A stretch of DNA of 64,000 nt, taken from positions 78,054,474 through 78,118,473 of the forward strand of contig CP154956.1 in the NCBI GenBank assembly GCA_039621445.1, in the 5' to 3' direction. The stretch is from Euglena gracilis. Its lineage: Eukaryota > Euglenida > Euglenophyceae > Euglenales. Under the pieces are notes generated by a model. The model was given only the letters and a program-made list of their open reading frames with translations. It ran no database searches and was not told the origin of the DNA. The translations under genes and the position numbers were made by a program. Positions 35,380-46,856 of this stretch are shown piece after piece (the first letter of the stretch is position 1; the number at the start of each line of letters is the position of its first letter).

Positions 35380-35740
35380 CAGACTTCATTCAGTGTGCCG
35401 CGGAGAAGTTTGCCGCGGCGCAAAAAAAAATTCCGCGGCGAACGCGTCGCACAATCAAATTTTTTGCCGTACCACACCCCCGGCGCACCTGAAATGCTGC
35501 CGCGGGGCACCAACAACACACCCGTGGCCAATGACGTTCCCGCGGCACACGCTTGTGTTTGTCGCGGCACGGACGGGGGATAATTGGGATGGCTATTAGC
35601 CGCGGCGCACGAGGCGCTGCCGCGGCGCACGCGGCGCACAGAAAGAAATCTTCCGCGGCGCATGCAGTCACAAATTTTCCGGCGCTGCGGCGCACGCAGC
35701 ACAGAAGAAAAAAATTCTGCGGCACACTAAATGAAAGTCT
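35380..35740 (+). repeat. CCGCGGCGCAC-rich repeat block
   Basis: The word (C)CGCGGCGCAC or its variants recurs about a dozen times, mixed with AAAAAAATT runs. CACTGAATG-like ends (TTCATTCAGTGTGCCGC and GCGGCACACTAAATGAA) are inverted, so this may be a small element from about 35384 to 35734. No coding support. Confidence 0.55.
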
Positions 35741-37056
35741 GCACAGGCATGTGTGGAAATGTGTGAAATGTGTTCTGTTGGTGTGCTGACCTCTGGGGAG
35801 TCAAGGGGGCAGGCTTCAGACTAACCCCCCAACTATGTGTCAACTATGTGTCAACGGGTTCCCTTAGGAGCAAAGTATGTCCATTTGATCTGCCATGGAT
35901 GGGTTTGGAATGTTTCACAAATGGAATATGGTTTCCACCTGGGGGGGGGTGAATACTCATGGACACCACTGCATGGAGAGAAACATCCGTGGAAATAGTT
36001 TCCCCCGTTTTATTTTTTCAAGAAGCAACCTGGAAATGGAGTTTTTTGTAACAGCCGCCAAATAATCATTCTAGGACTTTTTTTTTCCATGGTGAGCCAT
36101 TTTCCAAAAGAAATTTCATGGGTTTCGATTTGGTATGAAGGGTCAGATGACCAGGGAGTGGCCATTTTGCCACGCTGGGGAGGTCCAACCCCCAGGGAAC
36201 CCTCCCCCCCCCCCGTGGACCTGGAAACAGCCCCAGGGTCCCCTGGGGTCATTGAAGAAAGAGTCCATTAGTTAGTTAGAGCGAAGTTTATCAGGGGGAA
36301 CCCCAATTGACGCCCCTCCCCCTCCCTTCGGCTGGGTGGCCGCCATTTTGCACCAACTCCCACCCCAGTAATTTGTCCGTAAAGAGGAAGTATTCCACCT
36401 CCGTTAGAAGGGCCATATGCTATTTTTTTTCGCCTAACCACTCCCTTTTTTCTTGACCCAGGGGACTGTAAAACAGCGATTTTCTGAAGAAACGTTGTGG
36501 TTTGGAAATAATTCTCAAAACTCAAGATCCCATGCAACACCCTGTTCAATGGTTCCTCTTTCCCCGTAACTCCAGTGCTCGCCAAAGCCCGATCAAAGCA
36601 GGATCGTTTTATGACTCCATTTGTAGCCATTTTGGGCCTGTTTTTGTGCCAAAAAAAATCTCTAATTTTTAAAATATCTCGAAAATGTAGGAAAGACCAT
36701 CCCTATCGGTATTTCGATTTTCATAGACATCCTCTGAATTGAAGCATAAAACTCCCCAGGTTTAAAATTCATCAATTTCTGATCAATTTCTGTCATTTTT
36801 TTTATATATTTCTTGAGTTCATTGGTTTAGTTTTCTTTTGATGGTGGTTTCTGCTGGTGATGCTGAAAAAAATCTTAAAAACTAGGCATATATAAATTAA
36901 AAATGATTGTCGCCAATATGGTGAAACGTGTGAGATTGAATGTGATTTGGTGATCAAACATCAAAGCATGCCCTTTGCGAGCAAGATACGTCCATTTTAT
37001 TTTTGAACATGGTTTCCACCTGTATGTTGAGCCGACTATTTTTCGGGGGACTTTAC

Positions 37057-37104
37057 CTGTAAACTTTCGCAGATCCCAACCCAGCTGGATTCGAGGTTCA
37101 TTTG
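37057..37104 (-). CDS. Ataxin-2 homologue exon: Lsm to LsmAD linker
   Basis: Forty-eight nt ending GWDLRKFT plus one base. It enters and leaves in phase 1, so it fits between its neighbours without breaking the frame and yields RKFTGFFTDGDI across the next joint. Family members have a similar acidic FTDxxI segment here (human AFTDSAIS). The acceptor is AAAGTGCAG and the donor GTAAAG, the most canonical donor of the gene. The short length makes the exact acceptor less certain. Confidence 0.65.
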
Positions 37105-37294
37105 CTGCACTTTGGTGAAGACCTTGCCCAGTACCCTTGTGCCACCTTTGGGGGGGTCTGGTTATTCCCACCCGAGCCCTTCAGAAAATCACCAAGACAG
37201 TACAAAATGCAAAGGGACAACAATAAAATGCTTGGGATTGTTGTGTAAATAATTTGAGTGTATGTTTCCATGAAGAGACAAAACTTCATTACAC

Positions 37295-37418
37295 CTTCTT
37301 GATACGTCCTTTGCCCACCAAGGGACACTTCCATTGCAAACAGGGAAACCAATTCGGTCGCAGGGATGTGGAGCCATGCTTTCGGCTTCGTTTTGGCCTT
37401 GGCGATATTTCCATTCAC
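37295..37418 (-). CDS. Ataxin-2 homologue exon: Lsm C-terminal strands
   Basis: Forty-one codons plus one base. The stretch AWLHIPATELVSLFAMEV corresponds to the closing Lsm strands, written KTFIIPADELVQVIAKD in plant homologues. The preceding Lys/Ala-rich part fits the variable loop. The acceptor is CACTTCTTGCAG and the donor GTGTAAT. Entry phase 0 matches the end of the exon at 47474, and the exit leaves one base for the next exon. Confidence 0.8.
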
Positions 37419-37654
37419 CTGCAAGAAGTGATCCACAAAGCGGTGCATGGGTGGCACCAGAAATTGCTTTGAACAAAAAAACCTTCCACCTCACACAGGA
37501 GGATGACGCCAGTCCTGCCCTGGACCGAGCGTTCACATCCCTTTATTGAAATCAGTGCTGTAAGTTTATTGAGACCATAAAACTTCTTCCCATGGTTTGG
37601 CATTGTCCGATGCTGATTCCAGTGATCAATCCGCCATGAGACTTGACAGTCCGG

Positions 37655-37905
37655 GTCAGGAAATTTCTTGAGGACCCCCCCCAAGGGGGTCCAGCCGGCC
37701 TGCTGGAAAAAGGTGCCGGCAGGGGGAAATTGGCTGGACCAACAAAAAGTTCCGGTGCAAAGAGCCGAAAAAATTTTCGGTCCAGCCTGGCTTTGCTGTG
37801 AAAAATTTATCTGCAGCCCAGCTGGGAGTTGCTGGCTGAAGAAAAGGTGCTGGCTGGCAAGACCCCGAGGGCAGGGTAGGGTCCGGCTAAAGAAATTCCC
37901 CGGTC
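37655..37905 (+). repeat. GGxTTTCTxAAG-ended element copy
   Basis: Left GGAAATTTCTTGAGGACC and right CTAAAGAAATTCCCC are inverted. It shares GGTCCAGCC, GCTGGAAAAAGGTG and TGGCTTTGC modules with 33117-33515. It ends just before the TTAA element at 37932. Confidence 0.6.
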
Positions 37906-38299
37906 CAGGTGTGATGGAGCCCCTTGATTAAAAACGTGTTCAGCCCGCCAAATGCCTGCCCTGAAATTCGTGGTCATGAACACGTTTTCAATGAGGGCAT
38001 TTGTGGCAATGATACGTTTTCAGTGAAGGCATTTGTGTTCAGGCACGTTTTCAATGAGGGCATTTGTGGCAATGACACGTTTTCAGTGAAGGCATCTGTG
38101 TTCAGGCACGTTTTCAGTGAGGGCATCTGTGGCAACCCCCAGCAAGAAACGAAAATCGCTATCAGGAAAAATCGGCGTGCAGTTGAGAGGCCGGGTGGTC
38201 CTCAACGGGTGAGGCGGGTCGGGGGCACTCTACAACACGAAGAAGACGACAACAAGAAGGCTAGGTTGCCTTGGCACAACGACAGGGAAGGGGCGAAAA

Positions 38300-38503
38300 T
38301 CACGGCACACGACAGGCTTTACACAAAAAAGAGCCATACTTTGGTGGCCGCCGCAAATCTTGGCAATGAAAATGATATGCCAAACCGCAGGCGTCACAGA
38401 CAACTTTGTTCAGCTCCACACAATTTGGATTTTTGGGAATGGCAACACCACAGAAACCACATTTCTCCTGTTTTATAGGCAGTCGGGACACAGCACGAGG
38501 CAC
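38300..38503 (-). CDS. PHD-like zinc finger of TTAA element 1
   Basis: CGFCG, then CDACGLAYHFHC, then FLCKAC gives a C-x2-C, C-x2-C, H-x2-C, C-x2-C cross-brace pattern, as in PHD fingers and the Cys-rich domain at the C-terminus of piggyBac transposases. The frame stays open upstream through a Pro/Ser-rich linker. It ends at a stop at 38300. Function in the element unknown; DNA or chromatin binding is inference. Confidence 0.6.
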   Translation of the reverse strand: MPRAVSRLPIKQEKCGFCGVAIPKNPNCVELNKVVCDACGLAYHFHCQDLRRPPKYGSFLCKACRVP

Positions 38504-38619
38504 AGGGGGTTGGTCAGGGGAGGGAACAGAGCTGACCGCAGGAGCGGAACGTTGCTCGGCGGTGGGAAAGACAGAGGGAACACTGGTCAGGTCCTGATTT
38601 TCGAAATGAAAAAGGTTGC

Positions 38620-39009
38620 CTAACGATTCCCTGAAACGAACAAAGTTCCCGACTGCTGCTCACGTTGAGCCACACATTGTTCGATGACGCTCGCCTCATC
38701 GAACAACAGGCTGGGTTCCAGCTCCCATCCCGTCCAGGCAACAAAGAAAGCATCCAGCTCAGGATAAGAGGCTTGCCGATGTTGACACAGTTTGGCGAAC
38801 TCCAAACAGTTGGCAACAGCAGCAAGCTCTGCACCCACGGAGCCGGACTTTTTCTTTGTGTTGCCCTGTGCCAGCAAGGTGCCATGAAGGGGGTCAACCT
38901 TCGGCATCTTGGCATCTTGCTGGTATACCGCGAGAGCAGCCAGGAACAGTTCCGTCCTAGGGGGTGGTGGCAAAAGACCATTCACAAAGTTTGCCGTGCG
39001 TTTGGCCAT
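38620..39009 (-). CDS. TTAA-element ORF, N-terminal part of PHD-like protein
   Basis: About 129 codons starting MAKRTANFVNGLLPPPP and containing KVDPLHGTLLAQGNTKKKSG and FDEASVIEQCVAQREQQ. No catalytic motif recognised. The second copy at 60.5-60.8 kb conserves most residues, which suggests that it once coded. The frame meets TAG just after FVSGNR, while the PHD part continues in another frame, so a frameshift or short unseen intron lies near 38620. Confidence 0.55.
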   Translation of the reverse strand: MAKRTANFVNGLLPPPPRTELFLAALAVYQQDAKMPKVDPLHGTLLAQGNTKKKSGSVGAELAAVANCLEFAKLCQHRQASYPELDAFFVAWTGWELEPSLLFDEASVIEQCVAQREQQSGTLFVSGNR

Positions 39010-39312
39010 ATTGGCAGGGCTGCGGGAAAAAGGAAAAAAAGAAAAAAAGGGTGGGGTGACACGTTTTCAGTGAGGGCATTTGTGGCAATGACACGTTTTC
39101 AGTGAAGGCATCTGTGTTCAGGCACGTTTTCAGTGAGGGCATTTGTGGCAATGACACGTTTTCAGTGAAGGCATCTGTGTTCAGGCACGTTTTCAATGAG
39201 GGCGCCGTTTTTTGGGTCCGAATTTCACAAATTCGCGTTTTTGACCCCTTGCGTGAATCATGACCACGAATTTCAGGGCAGGCATTTGGCGGGCTCTGAA
39301 CACGTTTTTAAA

Positions 39313-39367
39313 CAAATTGTGGCTGAGCCCAGATTTCAGCCTGAAATCTGGGCTCAGCCACAATTTG
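39313..39367. repeat. Near-perfect 27-bp-arm palindrome beside the TTAA element
   Basis: CAAATTGTGGCTGAGCCCAG and seven more bases are repeated inverted after a single base. The same palindrome follows the second TTAA element at 61033, there split by a 58-bp insert that itself ends in AACGTGTTCAG. It is therefore probably part of the mobile unit or a preferred neighbour. Confidence 0.8.
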
Positions 39368-39399
39368 TGTATAGAAAGAGGTTCTGAAAGGCGAGGCAC

Positions 39400-41090
39400 A
39401 CACCACCTAAAACTTGGAAAAATGACTTAATCACTTGGACAACGGGGTTTGGTTTTATGGCTGTCACTCAAGTAATTTTGCAAAAAAAGAAAACGAGTCC
39501 AATTTTGGTGAAATTTGCAGGGGGAAAAAACTCACTGAGATTGCCAGACCTCGCCACAAAAAAAAACACGGGTACTTCAAATTTTGACTCACCTTCTCAC
39601 CATACTGTCAGTATGACCCCAAAAATTTGGCTTCCCGGCGCTTGCAAAAAACAAAACCTCATCAAATCAAAATCACATGCAGTTGATGCTGGTTTTGGTC
39701 TTCTGGTGTCATTTCTATTGTTTTAGAAACTTGGGAAAAACTGGTGTTTGGTTTGGGGCAGAAGAAGCATCCTGTAAACCAAATAAAGGGGGGAGCTTCA
39801 ATAGTGCCCCAAACTCAGCGAAAGAAAAGCTGGTTTGACTTCTTAATTTCTTCAATTTTGCCTTTTTCCCCTTCCATATCGATCAAGTTTCATTTTTTCA
39901 TTATTTTTTGTTTCGATTTTTACCATTTTTGTAATTCCCACAAACCTATTTCCTTGGGACCGACGCCTGTCTTGAAATTTTGCTGAGGTGAACGGCTTTC
40001 CAACAGAAAATTATTTATTACTATATCGATCTCCAAAGCATGGAAATTGTTGTGTGGTTTCATTGGTCAATATACAACACATTGGAAACCGTTGCCTGTC
40101 AAATGCAGATCGGAGGGGGGGGACCCAGGCCTGGGTGTCCAGGAACTACCCTTTAAAAAAGTATTTTAAAAAAATTCGCCATAGAAAGCGAGGTTTTTTT
40201 GAAAAATGAACTTTTACTCAGCATGTGCATCTCTTCGTCCCACCCAACGCACTTTCAAACCCCAAAAAAAAAAAAATCTCTTTACCCAAAAAGAGTAAAA
40301 ATTCATGTCAAAAAATGGGGGAAAAAAGGTTCAAAAACACATCCACAAAAAATGTGATAATCGAAATGTGATAATCCTAACAAAATTCCCATGGGGTTTT
40401 TTTTATTTAAAAAAACCCAAAAACAAAAGGGCTGTTTTTCGTCTTTTTTGATTTGTTTTTGAATGCCCACTTTGAGTGAGGGGGCCAAAAAAAAACAGAA
40501 ATGCCAAATTTGAACTTTTTTGAGGTTGACCCAGTCGGGACACCCATGTTCTCATGGAAATGAAAGATCAAAATTCGCTTTGTCGAAAATTGGGCTTTTG
40601 ATGAGCCCAAACTGTCTCATGGTTTTGTAGTCCAATTGGGTCGCCAAATCCCCTCCACTCACCCCCTAGCAACCCTGAGAGGAGTGAGAAACATTTCCTC
40701 CTTGATTGAAAAGATGAAAAAGATGAAAAAGACTTCCTCCGAGAGGAAATCCTCCGGGAGGAAATCCTCCGAGTGAGGCTGGTCTATTAATCCGAATCGA
40801 GGGTGGCAAACAATTAATGCCGATTTATTGGGGGGGGGGAGGGCAAACAATTCCCAAACGATCAATGGCCCCTTCGGTTTCCAGGATCTGCGATGACCAA
40901 AAACAGCTGTTTTTGCTCCTGAACAACGAAGATGGTTCCAAAATTTCAGCAAGCTACATAAACACAAAAATAATTCTTGTGGGGGTAATAAAAAAATGCA
41001 TAATTGATCTTGTCATGGTCATTCTTAAAAATTCAAAAAAAACAACTTGCTGAGTCCATAAAATGGGTGATTTTATTCAAGCTTTTCTTG
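39400..41090 (+). other. Intron stretch without recognised features
   Basis: Part of the 10-kb Lsm intron. A/T-rich with scattered A- and T-runs, a short GAAATCCTCCGAGAGGAAATCC repeat near 40735, and no supported gene. Confidence 0.4.
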
Positions 41091-41095
41091 CCATA

Positions 41096-41244
41096 CCATG
41101 CCCCCCCCCCCCGATAGTGCCCCATACCCCCTGCCACGGGACCCAGCCGGCCTAAAGGAATTTTATTGCCTCCCCCCGATTGTTTCCCATCCCCACCCTG
41201 CGGTTGAGCCGGGTACAGGACACTATCAGGGGGGGGGGGTATGG
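41096..41244. mobile_element. C-tract TA element, GATAGTG family
   Basis: Left CCATGCCCCCCCCCCCCGAT and right ATCAGGGGGGGGGGGTATGG, both continuing into GATAGTG/CACTATC, are inverted. TA flanks at 41094 and 41245. 149 bp. Confidence 0.7.
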
Positions 41245-42052
41245 TAATTTAGAAATGTCAGAAATTTTTTTTGTTTTTGATGTATGTGGTAAAAATCTGA
41301 ATCTCCAAACTTCTTCATATAATGTTTAAGTCTTCAACAAGGCTTAAACATGGGTTAACAGGTTTCTCACATCTATGTCAAAAGCGCTCCTATTGACCAG
41401 AATCTTCTTGAATTTGGACACATATTGCAAATAAAAAACCAAAAAGCTTGCAAAAACATTCAAACAAAACTTCAGAATTGATATTGTCCTGTTTGTTTCC
41501 TTCCGCACTCCCAAAATATAAAGCGACATCCAGTGGCATTTGACAACACCTCCAGAATGGTCAATGCAATAGTTTGTGCTTGCACTACTATTCGGCGGTC
41601 TCCATGGGAAGGCATTGTCGATTAATCACTCCCCAAAGGGTGTGGCGGGGAGGAGGTTCTGGGACTCTTTGGGTCAAACTTTGGGTTTTTTGGTGCTTCG
41701 CGAGGGAAACAGGCCAAAAACGGCAGCAAATTGATGGAGAAGTTTGCAACATTTTTTTCACGCAGCACCACGTTTTTATGTGTCTATGGGGAGTCGGCAC
41801 CCCCAAGTTTTCTGGGGGGTACCCCATGGGTGAGCCATCCACCCAGGTAAACAAAATAATCCCTGGGTGTTCAGTTCTGCAGTTCAGTTTCAAATGAACA
41901 GGGCCCCTCCTGTGCTCAATCCACCCAAATTGCAAAAAGGAAAGTTGGCTCTAGGGTCAACATTTATCTATTAATCAATTGATCCAGGGTCAAAATTTGG
42001 GACCTCAAAAATGGTGAAAATTGACATATTCTGGGGGGGGTCGACTGCACTA

Positions 42053-42469
42053 AACCCCCCCCCCCAAAATAAGACCCCCCCTGGGCCGACCGAGCAAAAA
42101 TCCAAAAATAAGACCCCTCAAAAAATAAGACCCCCCCTGACGGCGCGAAGCGCCGGGGACGATGAAATTTTCCTCTTAAAAATTACCAAAAACCCCAATT
42201 TCACACACAAAAATCATGAAATTCCAAAAATCTCAGATTTGGTGCAAAAAAAACATGCTAAATGTCAATTTACACCAACTTACACATGGCGCGAAGCGCC
42301 GAAGGAAAAATGAAAATGCTTTTGGGAACCTGAAAAATGATGTTTTTTCTCAGGCCCGGGTCGGTCAAGAAAAAATCCAAAAATAAACCCCCCCCAAAAA
42401 TAAGACCCCCCTGGAGGTTTCCAGCAACGGACCCAAAAATAAGACTCGGGTCTTATTTTGGGGGGGGTT
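42053..42469. mobile_element. C-tract TA element, AAAATAAGAC family
   Basis: Left AACCCCCCCCCCC then AAAATAAGAC, and right GTCTTATTTTGGGGGGGGTT, are inverted. TA flanks at 42051 and 42470. The interior has further AAAATAAGACCCCCC words and two GGCGCGAAGCGCC palindromes. A poly-A-rich tract follows at 42480. Confidence 0.75.
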
Positions 42470-42479
42470 TACAGGCAAA

Positions 42480-42568
42480 GGGGTTAACAAAAATAACTGA
42501 AAAAATAAAATAAAAAAAAAAAAAACCAAAAAAGAAAAAAGAAAAAAAAAAAGAAATGAAAAAAAAAA

Positions 42569-42613
<45 letters not shown>
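42480..42613 (+). repeat. A-rich tract
   Basis: About 130 bp of mostly A, ending in a run of about 40 A. No retroelement coding sequence precedes it, so it is not good evidence for a retrocopy. Confidence 0.7.
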
Positions 42614-42615
<2 letters not shown>

Positions 42616-43489
42616 CTAAACCACCCCAAACCTGTTATATGGGACTCCAAAATAATTCCAAAAAGGTTGCAAAATTATTTGCCAAAACTGCCCAAATGAC
42701 AAAAAGGATCCTTTCAACTGCATCTTCGCCGCATCTAAAATTATAGCAAATATGCCAAAGATGATGGCCACGGAGCCTTGGGCACCAGGGGGGGGGTCGA
42801 GGGGGTGTTTTCGCCAGGGGCAAGCTTCGCTCTTACCCAGGGATAAGAGCTCAGCGACCCCCCCATAGGTGTAGAAGCGGGGGGTCAGGGGGGGGCAACT
42901 TTCTCACCACATTTGTTGTGCCTTTTCAATTTCTCACATTAAAAACTCAACTTTTCACAGAACTTTTGGGTGTTGTTGCTATTGGGCCCAGGTACAGGGA
43001 GGGGGGTCCCACGGGACCCCCCCTGTCAGAGTCCGAACTTAACCGGACAGGGGGGGTTCGGGGACCCGAACTTGACCGCCTAGCCTCCGTTGGACGTCGC
43101 TACCCCCCCTTTTGCCCCCCGATTGGCTTATTAACCTCCACAAAAAAAGGGCGCGGAAAACCTCCAAAAATGTCCGTTTCGAAACTTTGAAAATTTCAAA
43201 AACGAAACTTCATGACGAATCCGACCATGCCCAAAAAGTCGACCAAATTTTGCACAGGGATTAAAAATTTGGGGGTCAAAAAGGACACCCTAATTAAATT
43301 GGGCTCATGGGGGTCTGAAGAGGGGGGATTGGGTGAGGGAGATCAAAAAAGTTCAACCTCAATGTAACGACCCCCTCAACCTCAAACCCAACTCAATGCC
43401 CTCATTTTGCGCAGGTAAATTATTGGTCAAAATTGACAACCCAATGATCATTTGCTGATGGGGGGCTGAGCATGGCGGATTGATTGAGA

Positions 43490-46430
43490 ATTTCAAAAAA
43501 GTTCAACCTCAATTGTCAACATATGTGGGTGGGAAACTACCCCTCACTCAAAAAAAAGATCGGGGTGCGGACACGCAACGGTGTTTCTACAAAAAGCCTG
43601 GTTGTCTCGGACGCCGGTTCTTGTCTTCAACGCCTGGCGTTTTCCGGACGCCGGTTCCGTCCGAAGGACGGAAACTCGTCCGGAACGCCGGGCTTTGGAC
43701 AGAAAAGGCGTACGAGACAACTTGTTTAAGCCGGCGTTAGAGACGCCGGGCTCAGGACAGAACCGGCGTCCCCACCCTTCGGCCAAAGGACACTCCCAGG
43801 ACCAATGTCCGACCACTTAACTGCAATATCAAACCACTTTACACTTCACCAAATTCCGCGATCGCGAGGGGTATTTCTTGGTTTCGGTGGTACCAACGAC
43901 TGGCCGTAGGGTACAACCAGGCTATCCAAAATCACCCCTCGATCGAAAGCGTCTTTTCATCAGACGACTGGCGATCACCACAAACTCAGCCACGTCGCCC
44001 GGGGGTCTTGTTTTCTGTCAGTGGGGAATCTAATTTCACAACTCTGGTGGACCCTCAAGGCCCTCAGGGCGTTGATTCGAAGAGGAAAAACGTTTCTGTA
44101 AGGTCTATTAAGCATCTTAAACCAAAAATCACTGAAAATTGCGACAAATTTCGACTCAGATTCTGTCCGATCCGACGATCGCGAGCGTATCTCGGGCTGC
44201 GTGCAACGTTAGGGTACCAAGTTACCCCTCGATCGAAAGCTCTTTTCAACAGACGACCAGCGGTGCTCATCAGATCTTTCCACGCCGCACAGTACTCTAT
44301 TTTCCAAATCTGGGCCAATTTTCACCAAAATTTGGATATCCACCCTAGTGGTCCCCAGATGGCAAAATTCATTGTCCTTGATGGTTGAAACACTCATACC
44401 AGCACCTTAGGGCCACTTTGGGCACTTTTGGTGACATTTTTTGGAATGACAATCGGACGCCGGGGCTTTGTACAAATCCGTCGTTCCTACCGCCGGGATT
44501 TAGGACAGAACCGGCGTCCGAAAGCCCGTGGGGGGGGACGCCGGTTCTGTCCTGAGCCCGGCGTCTCAAACGCCGGCTTAATGTCACCTCAATGTCCAAA
44601 ATTCAAAAAAAATGAACTCACAAAAAGCATGGATTGGAACATCTCCTCTTCTAAAACCTTCCTCAAAGGCAAGTTTGACAGCTTTTATGTCAATTTACAA
44701 CATATGTGGGTGGCAACTACCACAAAAAAGAGGTGGCGGACGCCGGTTTCTGTCCAAAGCCGGCGTTCCGGACGCCGGTTCCGTCCGCCACCACGTAACA
44801 AAACTCTAGTTCATACAATTTAAAATTAAAGTGAAAAAGCGTCATGTCAGACCAAATTGGGCTCTTCGAACCGCGTCCGCCACCTCTTGTTTAACATGGC
44901 GTTTTAGAGACGCCGTGTTAGACGCAGAACCGGCGTCCCAACCCCTTAGGCCAAGACACTCCCAGGACACATATCTCCACCAATGATCTTGGCACCCTGT
45001 CATCAATGTCACACCGTGCACTTCACCAAATTCCGGCGATCGCGAGGGTATTTCTGGCTGTGTCAATTGTCCACGTATAAAATCACCCCTCAATCGAAAG
45101 CTCTTTTCATCAGACGACTGGCGATCACCACCAAATTCAGCCACACCGCCTGGAGCTCTTATTTTCTGTCACTGGGGAATCCTAATTTCACAACTCTAGT
45201 GCCCCCCCCAAAGGCCCTCAGGTCGTTGATTTGAAGAGAAAAAACGTTTCTGTAGGGTTTATTCAGCATCTTAAACCAAAAGTCACTGAAAATTGCCACA
45301 AGTTTCGACTCAGATTCTGGCCGATCCGACCATCACGAGCGTATCTCGGGCTGCGTGCAACGTTAGGGTACCAAGTTACCCCTCGATCGAAAGCTCTTTT
45401 CAACAGACGACCAGCGGTGCTCATCAGATCTTTCCACGCTGCACGGTACTCTATTTCCAAATCTGGGCCGATTTTCACCAAATTTGGAAATCCACCCCAA
45501 TGGTCCCCAAATGGCAAAATTCATTGTCCTAGGTGGTTGAAACACTCATACCAGCACCTTAGGGCCACTTTTGGGCACTTTTGGTGACATTTTTAGGAAT
45601 GAAAACCGGACGCCGGGCTTTGGACAAAACCGGCGTTCCTAACACCGGGCTTTTGATACGATAACTGTGTCCAGAACGCCGGTTCGGGCGTGAAGCCGTG
45701 TTCCAGAACGCCGGTTCGGGCGGCAGCCCAAACCGGCGTTCTGGAACACGGCTTCACGCCCGAACCGGCGTTCTGGACACAGTTGTTGAAACCGTGGATT
45801 AGGGGCTCTGGCTTCACGCCCGAACCGGCGTTCAAGGAATCCAGGCCAATTTCGCCCTAAATACCCATTTTTCGAACATTTTGGAGCATTTTTGGGCTCC
45901 TTTGGGCGCATGGCCATATCAACCGGCCGATTGAAGTTTTCACACGTCTGGTGCCATGTTACCCATCGATCGAAAGCTCTTCTCAAGTGCTTTTGGCAGA
46001 TGGCCACAGGATTCAGCAATAATCCACACAGCGCTTATTTTCAGCGATCGTGCATGCCAAAATTTGACATCCTAATTTGTGAAATCCCACACCTGAGGTG
46101 CCATACAGCATATCAATTGAAAGCTCTCGCCAAGGCCTTTCATTTGGTACCCACAGAACTCAGCTATACCACTCTGAAAATTGGCGATCGCATTTTCCGA
46201 CCCTGTTTGCAAAGTCGAAATTCCCATGTTTCACCAGCCATGTTGCCCATCGATCGAAAGCTCTTCTCAAGGGCTTTCAGCAGATGGCCTTAGATTTCAG
46301 CCGTGCTGCATGGTATTCTATTTCAAAAATTCCCTAAATTTGGCCAAATGGAAATTGTTGCACAAAATACCCCAATATCTGGCCAATTACCCCCCAAAAA
46401 CTGCTCAGATGTGATTGATGTGATTGCCAC
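43490..46430 (+). repeat. Satellite with ATCGAAAGCTCTT box and 1.15-kb higher-order unit
   Basis: The box (G/C)ATCGAAAGCTCTTxTCA recurs at about 43942, 44229, 45083, 45383, 45967, 46110 (diverged) and 46252. Sequence 44030-44480 is repeated almost unchanged at 45180-45625, so the higher-order unit is about 1.15 kb. Between copies lie GACGCCGGTTCTGTCC palindromic words. Relatives occur at 61.67 and 62.66 kb. No coding support. Confidence 0.85.
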
Positions 46431-46687
46431 ATGTCTGTCTACTAAGCATTTTGAACACTTTTTGGCACTTTTTATTTTCGGTCCCCTGGACGCCATCTTC
46501 CCGCCCGAACCGGCGTTCCAGAACGCCGGTTCGGCGCAAAAATTCTGGACGCCGGTTCGGGCGTGAAGCCAGAGCCCCAATACACGGTTTCAGGACAGAA
46601 CCGGCGTCCGGAAAGCCCGTGGGGGGGGGACGCCGGTTCTGTCCTGAACCCGGCGTCTCAAACGCCGGCTTAACCTCAACCTCAATA

Positions 46688-46856
46688 CCCCCCCCCCCTT
46701 ATTGTCCCACCGACCTCTCCCCGGGAGGCCCGGCCGGACAATAAGGGGGGGGGACAATAAGGGGGTACCAAAGGAATTTCATTGGCCGGGCCGAAAAATC
46801 CCCCGTCGGCCGGGGCCCAGGGACAATAAGGGGGGGGGGGGCAATAAGGGGGGGGG
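46688..46856. mobile_element. C-tract TA element, TTATTGTC family, copy A
   Basis: Left CCCCCCCCCCCTTATTGTC and right CAATAAGGGGGGGGG are inverted, TA flanks at 46686 and 46857. The interior GGTACCAAAGGAATTTCATT and CCGTCGGCCGGGGC words are shared, inverted, with copies at 54989 and 56290. Confidence 0.75.

Larger units (their letters stand above)
37932..39307 (-). mobile_element. TTAA-flanked element 1 with PHD-like protein
   Basis: TTAA flanks both ends (37928 and 39308). The inverted ends begin AAACGTGTTCAG and extend about 50 bp with one gap (AAATGCCTGCCCTGAAATT shared on both sides). Inside each end lie tandem copies of ACACGTTTTCAGTGA(A/G)GGCAT. TTAA targets are known for piggyBac and Kolobok. 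The only coding content is the small protein annotated separately, so the element is probably non-autonomous. Confidence 0.8.

Noticed and set aside
36268-36630. 120-codon minus-strand frame with ENYFQTTTFLQKIAVLQ
   Set aside because: No splice sites in phase with the neighbouring exons, no GC3 bias and no recognised family.
37490-37557. Additional Lsm exon reading GRTGVILLCE
   Set aside because: It first seemed to fit in front of the 37418 exon. The exon at 47474-47554 joins that exon in phase and covers the same Lsm strands better, so this piece is not needed.
42480-42613. Poly-A tail of a retrocopy
   Set aside because: No coding or LINE/SINE sequence precedes it. It follows the end of a TA-flanked DNA element.
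43544-46744. Several 80-130 codon frames with repeated residues
   Set aside because: They overlap in different frames of the satellite and change frame between repeat copies, so no frame is conserved.
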